A DNA stretch of 20,108 nt from JAENVT01 sp040006755 (GCA_040006755.1 JBDTWJ010000059.1:1-20108); one strand, 5' to 3'; shown: positions 1 to 8,076, counted from the stretch's first letter. Notes: generated by a model not told the origin, from the sequence alone. Numbers and translations: made by a program.

Positions 1-41
1 GGCATGTTCTCCGACATAGTTCCTAGAGATGGGGGGTATCT

Positions 42-731
42 ATGGTAGAGGTACTCGCCCACCGGGGAGCCTCGAAAGCCGAGCGGGAGAACACGCTCGC
101 CGCGTTCCACCGGGCGCGGACAATGGGCAGCGACGCCGTCGAACTCGATGTGCGCCGCACGTCAGACGGTGAGCTGGTGGTGCATCACGACGCGTTTCTC
201 GCCGACGGCCGGGCAATCGCCGGTGTCGACGCGCACGACCTACCGGATTACATTCCGCATCTCGGTCCAGCGCTCGATGCATGCGCCGGCATGTGGGTCA
301 ACGTCGAGATCAAAAACGACTCGCGGGAGCCCGACTTCGACCCAACGGATTCGATCGCGGATCGCACCGTCGCCGCACTGGCCCAACGGGGTGAGGACGA
401 TCGTTGGCTGATCTCGTCGTTTCGCATCGAGACCGTCGACCGCTGCAAGGCGCTGGCGGCGGGTATCCGCACCGCATGGTTGGTGACAGAAGTTCCCGAC
501 GACGTCATTGCGACGATGGTCGGCCGCGGGCACGACGCACTCCATCCGTGGGTCAAGACGCTGCACTGCTCGCACATCGACGCGTGTCACGGGGCGGGCA
601 TTCAGGTCAACACGTGGACGTGCGACGAGCCGCTGAGGATGATGGAGCTGATCGAGTGGGAGATCGACGGGATCTGTACCAATGTGCCCGATGTCGCGAT
701 CGATGTGATCGCCGGTCGGATCACGCGCTAG
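42..731 (+). CDS. Glycerophosphodiester phosphodiesterase (GDPD family)
   Basis: Predicted cytosolic enzyme of 229 residues that hydrolyses glycerophosphodiesters to glycerol-3-phosphate and an alcohol. The GDPD catalytic residues are visible: the HRG motif at residues 7-9, the metal ligands in ELDV (E34, D36), H49 in VHHD, and the EIK motif (E89, K91). The length fits a single-domain TIM barrel of the UgpQ type, and there is no signal peptide. The ATG at 42 is preceded by a G-rich Shine-Dalgarno (ggggg around 31-36). The gene ends 6 bp before the convergent lipid kinase gene, so the two may share a termination zone. Both neighbours act on phospholipid head groups or diacylglycerol, which is suggestive only. 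The substrate is not determined. Confidence 0.9.
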   Translation: MVEVLAHRGASKAERENTLAAFHRARTMGSDAVELDVRRTSDGELVVHHDAFLADGRAIAGVDAHDLPDYIPHLGPALDACAGMWVNVEIKNDSREPDFDPTDSIADRTVAALAQRGEDDRWLISSFRIETVDRCKALAAGIRTAWLVTEVPDDVIATMVGRGHDALHPWVKTLHCSHIDACHGAGIQVNTWTCDEPLRMMELIEWEIDGICTNVPDVAIDVIAGRITR

Positions 732-737
732 CCCACC

Positions 738-1667
738 TCACTGGTCGAGCACCTGAATTGGGTACACGAGGTTCACCGCGTTCGGTCGATGCTCGAATCG
801 CAGTTCCAACGTCTCTCCGAGGTAATCGCCATCGAGTTGAAAGGGGAACGGACGCTCCGAAGTGACCGTGAGACACGACAGGTCGGTCTGAACATCGACC
901 GTCTTCGACGGCTTCATTCCTCCGCCACGCAACGCGCCCCCGAGCGCGTGGAGGATGGCACCGACCTTCAAGGTCTTGAACGTGATGGCTACCAGGCCGC
1001 GGTCCAAGGTCGCCGCTGGGCTGAGGTCGAGCGGGCGGTTGCCGAGGTATGTGTACGGGTTGGTGTTGAGCACGATCGTGAAGTAGCCATCGACCGGTGT
1101 CGGTTCTGCCGACGTGATGACCCGGAAGTGTGGCTCGGAGCGGTCATATTTGCTCATCCACGTGCGCGCCGACGCGTAGATGAACAACGGATGGCCGAGC
1201 CATCGCTTCATACCAGCGCGTCGTTCGACCTCTCGCACGACGGCCGCGTCGTAGCCGATGCCGGCATGGAAGCAGAAGTACCGACCGTTGACGTGGCCGA
1301 GGCCGATCGGGCGGATGTCGCGAGCTTTCAATCCGTTGACGAGCAGTTGCACAGCGGCGACCGGGTCGTTTGGCATGCCGAGTGTGCGGGCGAACACATT
1401 GGTGCTTCCGCCCGGAAGAATGCCAATCGCCGTGTCCGTCCCTGCGACGCCCGTAGCGACCTCGTTGAGCGTTCCATCGCCGCCGAAGCCAATCACGACA
1501 TCGACTCCTCTACGAGCGGCATCTTGCGCGAACCGGATCGCATGACCGCGGCGATTGGTCTCGAGCACGTCGACCTCGTTGTCCTGTGCCAGAGCACGGT
1601 GCACGACCACGGTGTTGCGGGCCGTCACCGATGAGGCAAATGCGTTGACAACCATCAGGATGCGCAA
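738..1667 (-). CDS. Diacylglycerol kinase-like lipid kinase (DagK/YegS family)
   Basis: Predicted ATP-dependent lipid kinase of 309 residues, phosphorylating diacylglycerol or a related lipid at the membrane. The catalytic domain signatures are clear: GGDGTLNE at residues 62-69, LPGGSTNVFAR at 84-94, and GIGYDA at 136-141 in the second lobe. The chosen start is TTG at 1667, because it gives the family's usual N-terminal strand (MRILMVVNAF). An in-frame ATG at 1655 would remove four residues of that strand. There is no good Shine-Dalgarno before the TTG, and a TAACGT -10-like hexamer lies only about 6 bp upstream, so either the start or the promoter needs care. The gene is divergent from etfB and convergent with the GDPD gene. 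Confidence 0.88.
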   Translation of the reverse strand: MRILMVVNAFASSVTARNTVVVHRALAQDNEVDVLETNRRGHAIRFAQDAARRGVDVVIGFGGDGTLNEVATGVAGTDTAIGILPGGSTNVFARTLGMPNDPVAAVQLLVNGLKARDIRPIGLGHVNGRYFCFHAGIGYDAAVVREVERRAGMKRWLGHPLFIYASARTWMSKYDRSEPHFRVITSAEPTPVDGYFTIVLNTNPYTYLGNRPLDLSPAATLDRGLVAITFKTLKVGAILHALGGALRGGGMKPSKTVDVQTDLSCLTVTSERPFPFQLDGDYLGETLELRFEHRPNAVNLVYPIQVLDQ

Positions 1668-1765
1668 GACCGTGACGTTACCCGAGTGCTCTCGCGTTGA
1701 GTCCTGGGTCGTCGACGGCGTGGCAGTTGGGCCTCGGGCCTACTACGCGGTAACAATGTTCCCCC
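1668..1765. promoter_or_regulatory. Divergent intergenic region, lipid kinase / etfB
   Basis: This 98-bp gap must hold the promoters for both divergent genes. On the plus strand a -10-like AACAAT (1752-1757) ends 8 bp before the etfB ATG, and no purine-rich Shine-Dalgarno precedes that ATG (the five preceding bases are C). This is the arrangement of a leaderless mRNA, which is common in actinobacteria. On the minus strand TAACGT (1679-1674) lies close to the lipid kinase TTG. Neither promoter has a convincing -35 element. Confidence 0.3.
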
Positions 1766-2542
1766 ATGAACGTGATCGTGTGCGTAAAGCAGATCCCCGA
1801 CCCGGCGATGCCGGGTGAGCTCGACAGCTCGACCAACACCTTGAAGCGCGAGGGCAAGCTGATACTCGACGAGTCCGACAGCTACGGCGTCGAGATGGCT
1901 CTGCAGCTCGTTGCTGCGGCCGGTGAAGGAGAGGTCAGCCTGGTTTCCATGGCTCCCAACAACGAGGTCAGTGGTCTGCGCACAGCGCTGGCGATGGGTG
2001 CCGCGAAGGGAATCCTCGTCAGCGATCCGAGCCTGCAGGGCAGTGACGCGCTGACCACGGCCAAGGTGCTGGCGGCAGCGATCGGCCGTCTCGGTGGCGC
2101 TGACCTGATCATCGCGGCGACCGAATCGAGCGACGGATACACCGGCACCGTGCCCGAGCAGATGGCCGAGGTACTCGGCCTGCCGTCGGTCACCTTCGCG
2201 AAGCATGTTGAGGTCGCGGACGGATCGTTGAAGGTCAATCGGCAGACCGAAGAGGGGTATGACGAAGTGACGTGCCCGTTGCCCGCCGTGATCAGCGTCA
2301 CTGCCGGAGTCGTCGAGCCGCGGTACCCGAGCTTCAAGGGGATCATGGCCGCCAAGTCGAAGCCGGTCGAGACGGTCACCGCCAGCGACCTCGGCGTGAC
2401 ACCGGTCGGCTGGGACGCAGCCGGCCAGACGATCTCCAACGTCACCAAGGCCGAAGCTCGAAAGGCCGGAGAGATCATCGAAGACGACGGAGAGGGATAC
2501 GCCAAGATCGTGGCGTTCCTCGAGAACCTGAAGGTCATCTGA
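1766..2542 (+). CDS. etfB: Electron transfer flavoprotein, beta subunit
   Basis: Smaller subunit (258 residues) of the FAD/AMP-containing electron transfer flavoprotein, which accepts electrons from acyl-CoA and other dehydrogenases and passes them to ETF:quinone oxidoreductase. It is recognised by the N-terminal VCVKQIPDP segment and the ETF-beta signature VNRQTEEGYDEVTCPLPAV about two thirds along, followed by an EPRYPSFKGIMAAKSKP segment typical of the family. Its length matches the family. The start at ATG 1766 lacks a Shine-Dalgarno and may be leaderless. Its stop is 8 bp before the etfA start, so the two subunits are surely co-transcribed and probably translationally coupled. No dehydrogenase gene is adjacent, so the electron donor is not indicated here. 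Confidence 0.96.
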   Translation: MNVIVCVKQIPDPAMPGELDSSTNTLKREGKLILDESDSYGVEMALQLVAAAGEGEVSLVSMAPNNEVSGLRTALAMGAAKGILVSDPSLQGSDALTTAKVLAAAIGRLGGADLIIAATESSDGYTGTVPEQMAEVLGLPSVTFAKHVEVADGSLKVNRQTEEGYDEVTCPLPAVISVTAGVVEPRYPSFKGIMAAKSKPVETVTASDLGVTPVGWDAAGQTISNVTKAEARKAGEIIEDDGEGYAKIVAFLENLKVI

Positions 2543-2550
2543 GGAGCAGT

Positions 2551-3504
2551 ATGAACATCTGGGTATTCGCACAGGACAACAACGGAGCGCCGACCACGTC
2601 GACCCTCGAACTGCTCACCAAGGCTCGGTCGCTCGGGGACGTGACCGCATTCGTGGGCGGTGACGCATCGGTCATCGCCGGAGCGCTCGGCGAGCACGGA
2701 GCGAGCAAGGTCTACGCCACGGGCGATCTGGGTGGAAAACTTCCCGGGGTCGCAGTGTCGGCGGCGATGAAGGCAGTGATCGAGGGTGGGGACTCGCCCG
2801 GCCTCATCATGTTCCCTCAGAACTACGAAGGGCGCGACGTGATGGCTCGGCTGTCGGTGAAGCTCGATCGCACGGTGCTCACCAACAACGTCGACATCTC
2901 TGCCGAGGGTGATTCCGTTTCGGTGACCACCCCGGTGTTCGGCGGCAACGTCCTCGTGACGACAACGTTCTCGGGTCCCGGCCCGCACCTCGCCGCGTTT
3001 AGACCAAAGAGCTTTGCTGCTGAGGCGTCGGGTGGTGACGCTCCTGAAGTCGTCACTGCCCCGGTACCCGATCTCGGTGCGGTCGGCAGTGCTGCCGTTG
3101 TCGCGGTTCACGTCGAGGAGTCCCACGGCCCGAAGCTCGACGAAGCCAACATCGTCGTGTCGGGAGGACGTGGCCTTGGCGAAGCATCCAAGTACGAGAT
3201 GATCGAACAGCTGGCCAAGTTGTTGAAAGGCGCTGCCGGGGCATCACGCGCCATCGTCGACGCCGGTTGGGTGCCCTACAGCTACCAGGTCGGCCAGACG
3301 GGGAAGGTCGTCAAGCCCGGCGTCTACATCGCCTGCGGAATCTCGGGCGCGACACAGCACATGGTCGGCATGAAGGGCGCCAAGAACATCATCGCGATCA
3401 ACAAGGACAAGGAAGCACCGATCTTCGGCATTGCGGATCTCGGCATCGTCGGCGACGTCCACAAGGTGCTCCCGAAGCTGATCGAAGCCCTGCAGGCGCG
3501 CTGA
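2551..3504 (+). CDS. etfA: Electron transfer flavoprotein, alpha subunit
   Basis: Larger ETF subunit (317 residues) that binds the catalytic FAD. The C-terminal FAD domain is unmistakable, with GQTGKVVKPGVYIACGISGA, then QHMVGMKGAKNIIAINKD and APIFGIADLGIVGD. The N-terminal domain (MNIWVFAQDNN onward) has the usual alternating strand-helix character. The start at ATG 2551 was chosen because a GAGGAG Shine-Dalgarno (2541-2546) lies at proper spacing and the protein then begins like other ETF-alpha chains. The open frame extends upstream through etfB only as a shadow. It forms an operon with etfB (8-bp gap). It ends 22 bp from the convergent stop of the next minus-strand gene. Confidence 0.96.
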   Translation: MNIWVFAQDNNGAPTTSTLELLTKARSLGDVTAFVGGDASVIAGALGEHGASKVYATGDLGGKLPGVAVSAAMKAVIEGGDSPGLIMFPQNYEGRDVMARLSVKLDRTVLTNNVDISAEGDSVSVTTPVFGGNVLVTTTFSGPGPHLAAFRPKSFAAEASGGDAPEVVTAPVPDLGAVGSAAVVAVHVEESHGPKLDEANIVVSGGRGLGEASKYEMIEQLAKLLKGAAGASRAIVDAGWVPYSYQVGQTGKVVKPGVYIACGISGATQHMVGMKGAKNIIAINKDKEAPIFGIADLGIVGDVHKVLPKLIEALQAR

Positions 3505-3526
3505 TCTCAGAAACGTTGGCGGCCGA

Positions 3527-4525
3527 TCAGGCTGCGTCGTGGGCACTGATCGCCCAGGCATAACCCTCCGAGGGATGGGCAACAGCCAGTTGCAACTCCC
3601 AACCGAGGCGCGGCTCGCCGGCATCCCACCAGTACCACTGCACGCCCTCAGCGGCGTGGCCGATCTCGTCGGGATCGGCTGGCCAGTGTTCGGCGAGGTC
3701 GGCCAGCGCGGCGACTGTCCACCACGCGCCGAATCGACCGATCGCTGCTCCGCGACGTCGGCCATGAGCGCCGCCGCTTGCACCCGCCCACGCAAGCCAG
3801 GCCAGAGCGGTCGATGGTGAGATGGGTGCAAGCCTGCCTTCGCTGACGCCGAGCGCGGCGACGGCATCGCCAGCCGTTCCCTCGACAGCCACGATCTCGG
3901 CGCGCCCGTTCGACGACGTGACCCACGGTTCGATCAGCTGATGCACGGCGAGCGTCACATCGGGGTCGTCGATCACCTCGACGCCAACAGAGGATTCGAT
4001 CGGCACGAACAACGACGACTCGGGAAACGGTGGAGTGGGAGCGGCGATGCCCTCGTTGGTGTACTCGGCCAACGCGTACGCCGGTTCCCACATCTGAAGT
4101 TCGAACGGGATCTCGAGAGGGTTGGCAAGTTCGAACGGAAGAGACTGTCCGCGAAGCGAGCACTCGTGGGCGATGAACCCGAGACGCGGACCGTTTGGAA
4201 GCAACTCGCGCAGCTCGTCGAATTGGTGGTGCTGCGCGACGACTTCGGTCAACGGTCCGATGGTGGACCGTCCGCTCTCCTCGTCGAGCACCTGCGCCGC
4301 CCACTGTGCAGGAGCCCACAGCGCGAGCCGGTATTCGGCCAGTGTCGCCGCCGGCCACAGTTGCCTGCCCGAGCTGACCGCTGCGCGACTGCGGTTGCGG
4401 AGCTCGAGCAACAACGGCCACTCCTTGCTTGCACACAGCGTGTCGACCAGTCGAACCAGACCATCGAGATCGGCGCGTTGAATGATCGCGTCGATCTCGT
4501 CGAGTCCGGTCACACGATCGGCCAC
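3527..4525 (-). CDS. Hypothetical protein, last gene of the SCO1664/DUF3090 operon
   Basis: A 332-residue protein I do not recognise. It is probably soluble: there is no signal peptide or membrane segment. The N-terminal third is helical and Leu/Ala-rich (residues about 5-70). The middle is Pro-rich. The C-terminal third is rich in Trp and Ala, including a QWYWWDAGEPRLGW segment near the end. The GTG start at 4525 lies 16 bp inside the 3' end of the upstream SCO1664-like gene, implying translational coupling and a shared role. In mycobacteria the neighbourhood of this conserved trio includes mshC and cysQ, but this protein resembles neither. The function is unknown. Its coding reality is supported by the operon overlap and by the absence of a better frame on either strand. 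Confidence 0.75.
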   Translation of the reverse strand: MADRVTGLDEIDAIIQRADLDGLVRLVDTLCASKEWPLLLELRNRSRAAVSSGRQLWPAATLAEYRLALWAPAQWAAQVLDEESGRSTIGPLTEVVAQHHQFDELRELLPNGPRLGFIAHECSLRGQSLPFELANPLEIPFELQMWEPAYALAEYTNEGIAAPTPPFPESSLFVPIESSVGVEVIDDPDVTLAVHQLIEPWVTSSNGRAEIVAVEGTAGDAVAALGVSEGRLAPISPSTALAWLAWAGASGGAHGRRRGAAIGRFGAWWTVAALADLAEHWPADPDEIGHAAEGVQWYWWDAGEPRLGWELQLAVAHPSEGYAWAISAHDAA

Positions 4526-5229
4526 GGATATCGACGGCCGGACTGATCAACGGGGAACACCGGGTTGGAGGCGACCCACCGGGCGCGCTCCTGCAGAGCA
4601 GCTACCTCGTCGTCGTCGAGGAGCGTTGCGATGTCGAGCGGGACCGCCTTGATGACCGGTCGAATCGAGTCGATCAGTGCAGGATCGATCTGCTCACCAC
4701 CGAATTCCCATACAACAGTGCGCAACTTGAAGTCCGCGGAGAAGCACAGGCCGTGGTCGATGCCCCAGATGTGATTGTCGGCGTCGATCAACACATGACC
4801 GCTCTTGCGGTCGGTGTTGTTGGCCAGCAGATCGAATAGGGCGACCTGTCGCAGTGTGTCGTGAAGGTCGGGTCGCTCCTCGTGGATCGTGAAGTAGTGC
4901 TGACGATGATCGACATCGACGAACCACTGCACCGAGCCCTCGCCGTACGGCCCATCGCGCATCACCGTCGGGGGCACGAGATCGAGCCCCATTGCCTCGC
5001 TGAGGCGGTACGCGGCGACCTCGCGGCGATGCAGGCCGGGCTCGAAATCCCAGAGCGGGCGCTCGCCGCGCATCGGCTTGTAGATCCCCTGAGCGCTCTC
5101 GTCGCCGCAGCAGATCGACACCAGGAACGTCGCGTTGCTGCTCCACGGCATGCGGCCCTCGATCGCGATCTCGCCGCACGTCAACACGTGCAGTTGATGC
5201 GCGCGTTCGATCAGTTCATCCGCGGGCAT
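4510..5229 (-). CDS. SCO1664 family protein (PI3/4-kinase-like fold)
   Basis: A protein of 239 residues from ATG 5229, of the actinobacterial SCO1664/TIGR03843 family, with a phosphatidylinositol 3/4-kinase-like fold. Visible features are SNATFL near the N-terminus, YKPMRGERPLWDF with the presumed ATP-binding lysine, LFDLLANNTDRKSGHVL as the catalytic-loop equivalent, and IWGIDHGLCF as the metal-binding (DFG-like) segment. The phosphoacceptor is unknown. An upstream in-frame GTG at 5271 would add 14 residues of Pro/Arg-rich sequence and deepen the overlap with the preceding gene to 61 bp. ATG 5229 gives a 19-bp overlap and a family-like N-terminus, so it is preferred. It sits between DUF3090 and the 332-residue gene, with overlaps on both sides. 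Confidence 0.88.
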   Translation of the reverse strand: MPADELIERAHQLHVLTCGEIAIEGRMPWSSNATFLVSICCGDESAQGIYKPMRGERPLWDFEPGLHRREVAAYRLSEAMGLDLVPPTVMRDGPYGEGSVQWFVDVDHRQHYFTIHEERPDLHDTLRQVALFDLLANNTDRKSGHVLIDADNHIWGIDHGLCFSADFKLRTVVWEFGGEQIDPALIDSIRPVIKAVPLDIATLLDDDEVAALQERARWVASNPVFPVDQSGRRYPWPIV

Positions 5230-5723
5230 GCATGGCCATCCGGGTCGATCGGGTTGCCGCACCACTGGCACGGGGGTCGGCCGGCGGCGACGATCGAATC
5301 GGTATGACTGCAGAGCGCAGCGGCCTGTCCGCGCGTCAGGAACACCCGAACATGACCACGGTCGTCGACTGCATCGGGGTCAGGCTCGCCCTCTTCGTCC
5401 ACCGGAACGATCTCTTCGAGTTGCACCAGCACCCGATCGTTGTCACGGTCATAGCCGAGGCCGATGGGGCCGAGCACGAATGCCGGCTCGACCGGCTCAG
5501 CCAGCTCCATCGCGGCGGGCAGTGGTTGGTCCGCAGGTGATGGCAGATCGCTCATCACCTTCCGGAGGTAGTCGGCGATCGCCGCAGCCTGTTGCTTCTC
5601 GCACTTCACGGTCACGCGGGTTGTGCCACGTCGGGCCTGCAGCAAGAACGTGCGATGGCCAGGCAGGCCCACGGCTCCCACGGTGAAGGCGTCGACCTCG
5701 TCGAACTCGTAGAAGACACCCAT
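5211..5723 (-). CDS. DUF3090 family protein (TIGR03847)
   Basis: A 170-residue member of the DUF3090 family, one of the three proteins that travel together in Actinobacteria. It begins with the family's FYEFDEVDAFTVGAVGLPG segment and has the mid-protein FVLGPIGLGYD stretch. It ends in a small zinc-finger-like tail with Cys152, Cys155, His164 and Cys166 (CQWCGNPIDPDGHACP). The tail suggests metal or nucleic-acid binding, but the biochemical role is not established. The ATG start at 5723 lies 7 bp after the phosphatase stop, and the 3' end overlaps the SCO1664-like gene. This makes it the second gene of a four-gene operon. Confidence 0.9.
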   Translation of the reverse strand: MGVFYEFDEVDAFTVGAVGLPGHRTFLLQARRGTTRVTVKCEKQQAAAIADYLRKVMSDLPSPADQPLPAAMELAEPVEPAFVLGPIGLGYDRDNDRVLVQLEEIVPVDEEGEPDPDAVDDRGHVRVFLTRGQAAALCSHTDSIVAAGRPPCQWCGNPIDPDGHACPRMN

Positions 5724-5730
5724 CAGCGCC

Positions 5731-6381
5731 TCATGACGGCCTGAGTTCGGCGAGCGAGCCGCCGGTGGAGTTGACAGTCAGCACCACAGGCCCGCCGGGA
5801 GAGTACGCAATCGCGCTGATCGAGCATGGACTGATGACGATGCGTTGGAACAGGTCGATGTGCGTACCCATTGCGTGGGCGACCGCGGCCTTGATCGGGT
5901 CGGCGTGCGAGACGCAGACGACCACGCCGCCTTCGTGCGCAGCGCGCAATCGATCGAGGGTGGTGACCATTCTGGTCTGCATCTCCGTGAAGCTCTCGCC
6001 GCCCGAAAAACGGAACGTCGAGGGGGCGCGTAGCACGGTGGTCCACTCCGGCAGCTTCATCAGCTTCTTCAACTCGGCGCCCGTCCACTCGCCGAAGTCG
6101 CACTCCAACAGACCCTTTTCGACGCGTACCTTCAAGTCCCTTGCGGTGGCTATGGGCGCTGCGGTCTCGCGAGCCCGTTCGAGTGGGGATGCATAGACGG
6201 CATCGACTCGACCGAGGGCGGCAATGCGGTCGGCCGCGGCCTGCGCTTGGGTCTGCCCTTGCTCGGAAAGATGCAGCCCCGGGGCGCGACCCGGCAGGAT
6301 CTTGCCGGTTGTCGGAGTCAAACCGTGACGTACCAAGAGGAACAGCGTCGACGATGGGGGTGCTTTCTTTGTTCTCGCCAT
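5731..6381 (-). CDS. Histidine phosphatase, MSMEG_4193 family
   Basis: A 216-residue member of the phosphoglycerate-mutase-like histidine phosphatase superfamily, MSMEG_4193/TIGR03848 branch. Catalytic landmarks are LVRHG (R18, H19 as phosphoacceptor), SPLERARETA (R69/R71 phosphate pocket), ECDFGEWTG (E93 as the likely acid) and VSHADPIKAAVAH (H159). The substrate is unknown; the family is annotated as a putative phosphomutase or phosphatase. It is the first gene of the four-gene minus-strand operon. The promoter must lie in the very short region shared with the divergent uracil-DNA glycosylase gene. The ATG at 6381 has only a weak GAG-like Shine-Dalgarno upstream. Confidence 0.9.
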   Translation of the reverse strand: MARTKKAPPSSTLFLLVRHGLTPTTGKILPGRAPGLHLSEQGQTQAQAAADRIAALGRVDAVYASPLERARETAAPIATARDLKVRVEKGLLECDFGEWTGAELKKLMKLPEWTTVLRAPSTFRFSGGESFTEMQTRMVTTLDRLRAAHEGGVVVCVSHADPIKAAVAHAMGTHIDLFQRIVISPCSISAIAYSPGGPVVLTVNSTGGSLAELRPS

Positions 6382-6407
6382 TTCAATCTCAACTTAGTGT
6401 GCAAACC

Positions 6408-7106
6408 GTGGATTCGCTCCCTCTCCTCGCCGACGACGTCAGTTCGTGCCGAGACTGTCCACGGCTGGTTGCTTGGCGCGAGCAGGTCGCCGTCGAGAAG
6501 CGGGCAGCGTTCCGCGACCAGGAATATTGGGGTCGCGGCGTCCCGGGCTTCGGCGACCCGCAAGCAGCGATTCTCGTTCTGGGACTGGCGCCAGCGGCTC
6601 ATGGAGCCAATCGCACAGGACGGGTGTTCACTGGCGATCGATCCGGCGACTTCCTCTACCCGTCGATGTACCGAGCTGGATTGGCGAACCAACCGTCGTC
6701 GGTGTCGATCGACGACGGGCTGGAGCTGACGGGCGCGTGGATCACGGCGGTGGTCAAGTGCGCGCCACCCGAGAACAAACCGCTGCCCAGCGAGCGCGTG
6801 AACTGCCATCAGTTCCTACAGCGTGAGCTTGCACTGCTGCCCAACCTGCGAGTTGTGGTGTGCCTCGGCGCCTTCGCCTACGAGGCCGCGTGTGCCGAAT
6901 TCGGGGTGCGGCCGCGCCCGAAGTTTGGGCATGGCGCCGAAGTCGTCGCGCCCAATGGCCTGAACCTTGTGTGCTCGTTCCACCCCAGCCAGCAGAACAC
7001 CTTCACCGGTCGTCTCACCGAAGACATGCTCGACGCCGTGTTCGCTCGCGCTGTCGAGCTGGCCCGACTCGGTGAGGCCGGACAAGTTACGAAATCTCCG
7101 GCCTGA
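6408..7106 (+). CDS. Uracil-DNA glycosylase, family 5 (UDGb, Fe-S)
   Basis: Base-excision repair enzyme removing uracil, and often hypoxanthine, from DNA. Family 5 features are visible: N-terminal CRDCPRLVAWRE with two cluster cysteines, the catalytic motif GLAPAAHGANRTGRVFTGD, KCAPPENKP with a further Cys and another Cys 15 residues on (4Fe-4S ligands), and the DNA-binding SFHPSQQNTFTGRL. The start is uncertain. GTG 6408 gives 232 residues and a family-like N-terminus. GTG 6399 is equally possible. ATG 6354 would overlap the divergent phosphatase gene by 28 bp and has a distant GAGG. No start has a strong Shine-Dalgarno. The stop codon lies in the loop of a perfect hairpin (7088-7120). Confidence 0.92.
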   Translation: MDSLPLLADDVSSCRDCPRLVAWREQVAVEKRAAFRDQEYWGRGVPGFGDPQAAILVLGLAPAAHGANRTGRVFTGDRSGDFLYPSMYRAGLANQPSSVSIDDGLELTGAWITAVVKCAPPENKPLPSERVNCHQFLQRELALLPNLRVVVCLGAFAYEAACAEFGVRPRPKFGHGAEVVAPNGLNLVCSFHPSQQNTFTGRLTEDMLDAVFARAVELARLGEAGQVTKSPA

Positions 7107-7120
7107 CCGGAGATTTCGTA
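7088..7120. terminator. Perfect hairpin over the UDG stop codon
   Basis: Arms TACGAAATCTCCGG (7088-7101) and its exact complement CCGGAGATTTCGTA (7107-7120) form a 14-bp stem with a 5-nt CCTGA loop that contains the TGA stop (7104-7106). No run of T follows on either side. It lies between the convergent UDG and alpha/beta hydrolase genes and could terminate or protect transcripts from both directions. The inverted repeat is directly visible; the terminator role is inferred from its position. Confidence 0.7.
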
Positions 7121-7164
7121 CCTTGCTCCGAGTTCAGAGCAGGTTTGGGGAGTGGGCCGAGCGA

Positions 7165-8076
7165 TCAGCGGCTCAACACGCGACCCAGTGCCGCGCCCGC
7201 CATGTGGTTGGCGGCCACGGCATCGTCGAGGAAGTCGGCGAGCGAGAAGAACCCGTGGTACATGCCGCTGAAGCGCACATGACTCGTGGGAACGCCCAGC
7301 GACGCGAGTCGAGCGGCGTAAGCATCGCCCTCGTCGCGCAGCGGGTCGTACTGCGCAGTGATCAGCATGGTGGGCGGCGAGGCGGCCACGACGTGGTCGG
7401 CCGCAAAATGAGGTGACAGACGGGGATCGGTGAGGTTCGTCGCATCGACACCGACGTAGTGATCGATGAACCAACCCATCCCCGCGGCGGTCAACTGCGG
7501 ACCGGCCGCGTTCTCGATGAAGCTGGGGAAGCTGCGCGTGAGATCGGTGGCCGGGTAGACCAGCAGCTGGTAGCGCAGGGGGACCGGCGCGAGATGACCG
7601 ACGACTATGGCCAGCGTCGCGCCGGCAGAGTCGCCGCCGATCGCCAATCGTTCGGGTGAACAACCGAGTGACCCGGCGTTGTCGTGGGCCCATCGTGTCG
7701 CTGCGATGGCATCTTCGAGCGGAGCGGGGAAGTGGTGCTCTGGCGCCAGCCGGTAGTCGACGCTCAACAGGGCATGGCCACTGCTGTTCGCCAGGATGCG
7801 GCACAGGTTGTCGTGAGTCTCGAGGTTGCCGAGCACCCAGCCTCCGCCGTGAAAGAACACCAGCATGCCGAGATCGTCGTGGTTGTTGGGCCGATACAGG
7901 CGAGCGGGCACGCCGCCGGCGTCGATTTCGCGCGTCTCGTGGATCGGCTCGGTCGAGGGTCGTTGCCGGCGTGCCCGGATCTCGCGCGCCTCCGCAGGGG
8001 TACAGGTCTCGAGCGGTGGCTCACCGAGCGAGGCCATCAGCGCGACGAGGTTTTCCGCCTGGGGATGCAAGGGCAC
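7165..8076 (-). CDS. Alpha/beta hydrolase, hormone-sensitive-lipase family esterase
   Basis: A 303-residue esterase or lipase of the HSL (family IV) group. The oxyanion-hole motif HGGGWVLG starts at residue 76. The nucleophile elbow GDSAGA gives Ser150, and the rest of the triad is Asp244 (DPLRDEG) and His274 (YHGFF). It is about the usual length for the family. The N-terminal cap helix region (residues 1-50) is present, and no secretion signal is seen. The start is GTG 8076. It is monocistronic as far as can be seen. Its 5' end is 62 bp from the divergent dimethylformamidase-like gene, so the two could be controlled from one short region. The substrate is unknown: a carboxylic ester, or possibly an amide given the neighbouring amide-cleaving genes. 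Confidence 0.9.
   Translation of the reverse strand: MPLHPQAENLVALMASLGEPPLETCTPAEAREIRARRQRPSTEPIHETREIDAGGVPARLYRPNNHDDLGMLVFFHGGGWVLGNLETHDNLCRILANSSGHALLSVDYRLAPEHHFPAPLEDAIAATRWAHDNAGSLGCSPERLAIGGDSAGATLAIVVGHLAPVPLRYQLLVYPATDLTRSFPSFIENAAGPQLTAAGMGWFIDHYVGVDATNLTDPRLSPHFAADHVVAASPPTMLITAQYDPLRDEGDAYAARLASLGVPTSHVRFSGMYHGFFSLADFLDDAVAANHMAGAALGRVLSR

Noticed and set aside
705..724. GTGATC/GATCAC 6-bp inverted repeat near the end of the GDPD gene
   Set aside because: The stem is too short and lies in coding sequence. It is not convincing as a terminator.
1882..3126. 414-residue minus-strand frame across etfB/etfA
   Set aside because: It is antisense to both ETF genes and has no recognisable domain.
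3502..3531. CTGATC/GATCAG inverted repeat between etfA and the convergent gene
   Set aside because: A 6-bp stem with a large loop is not a supportable terminator.
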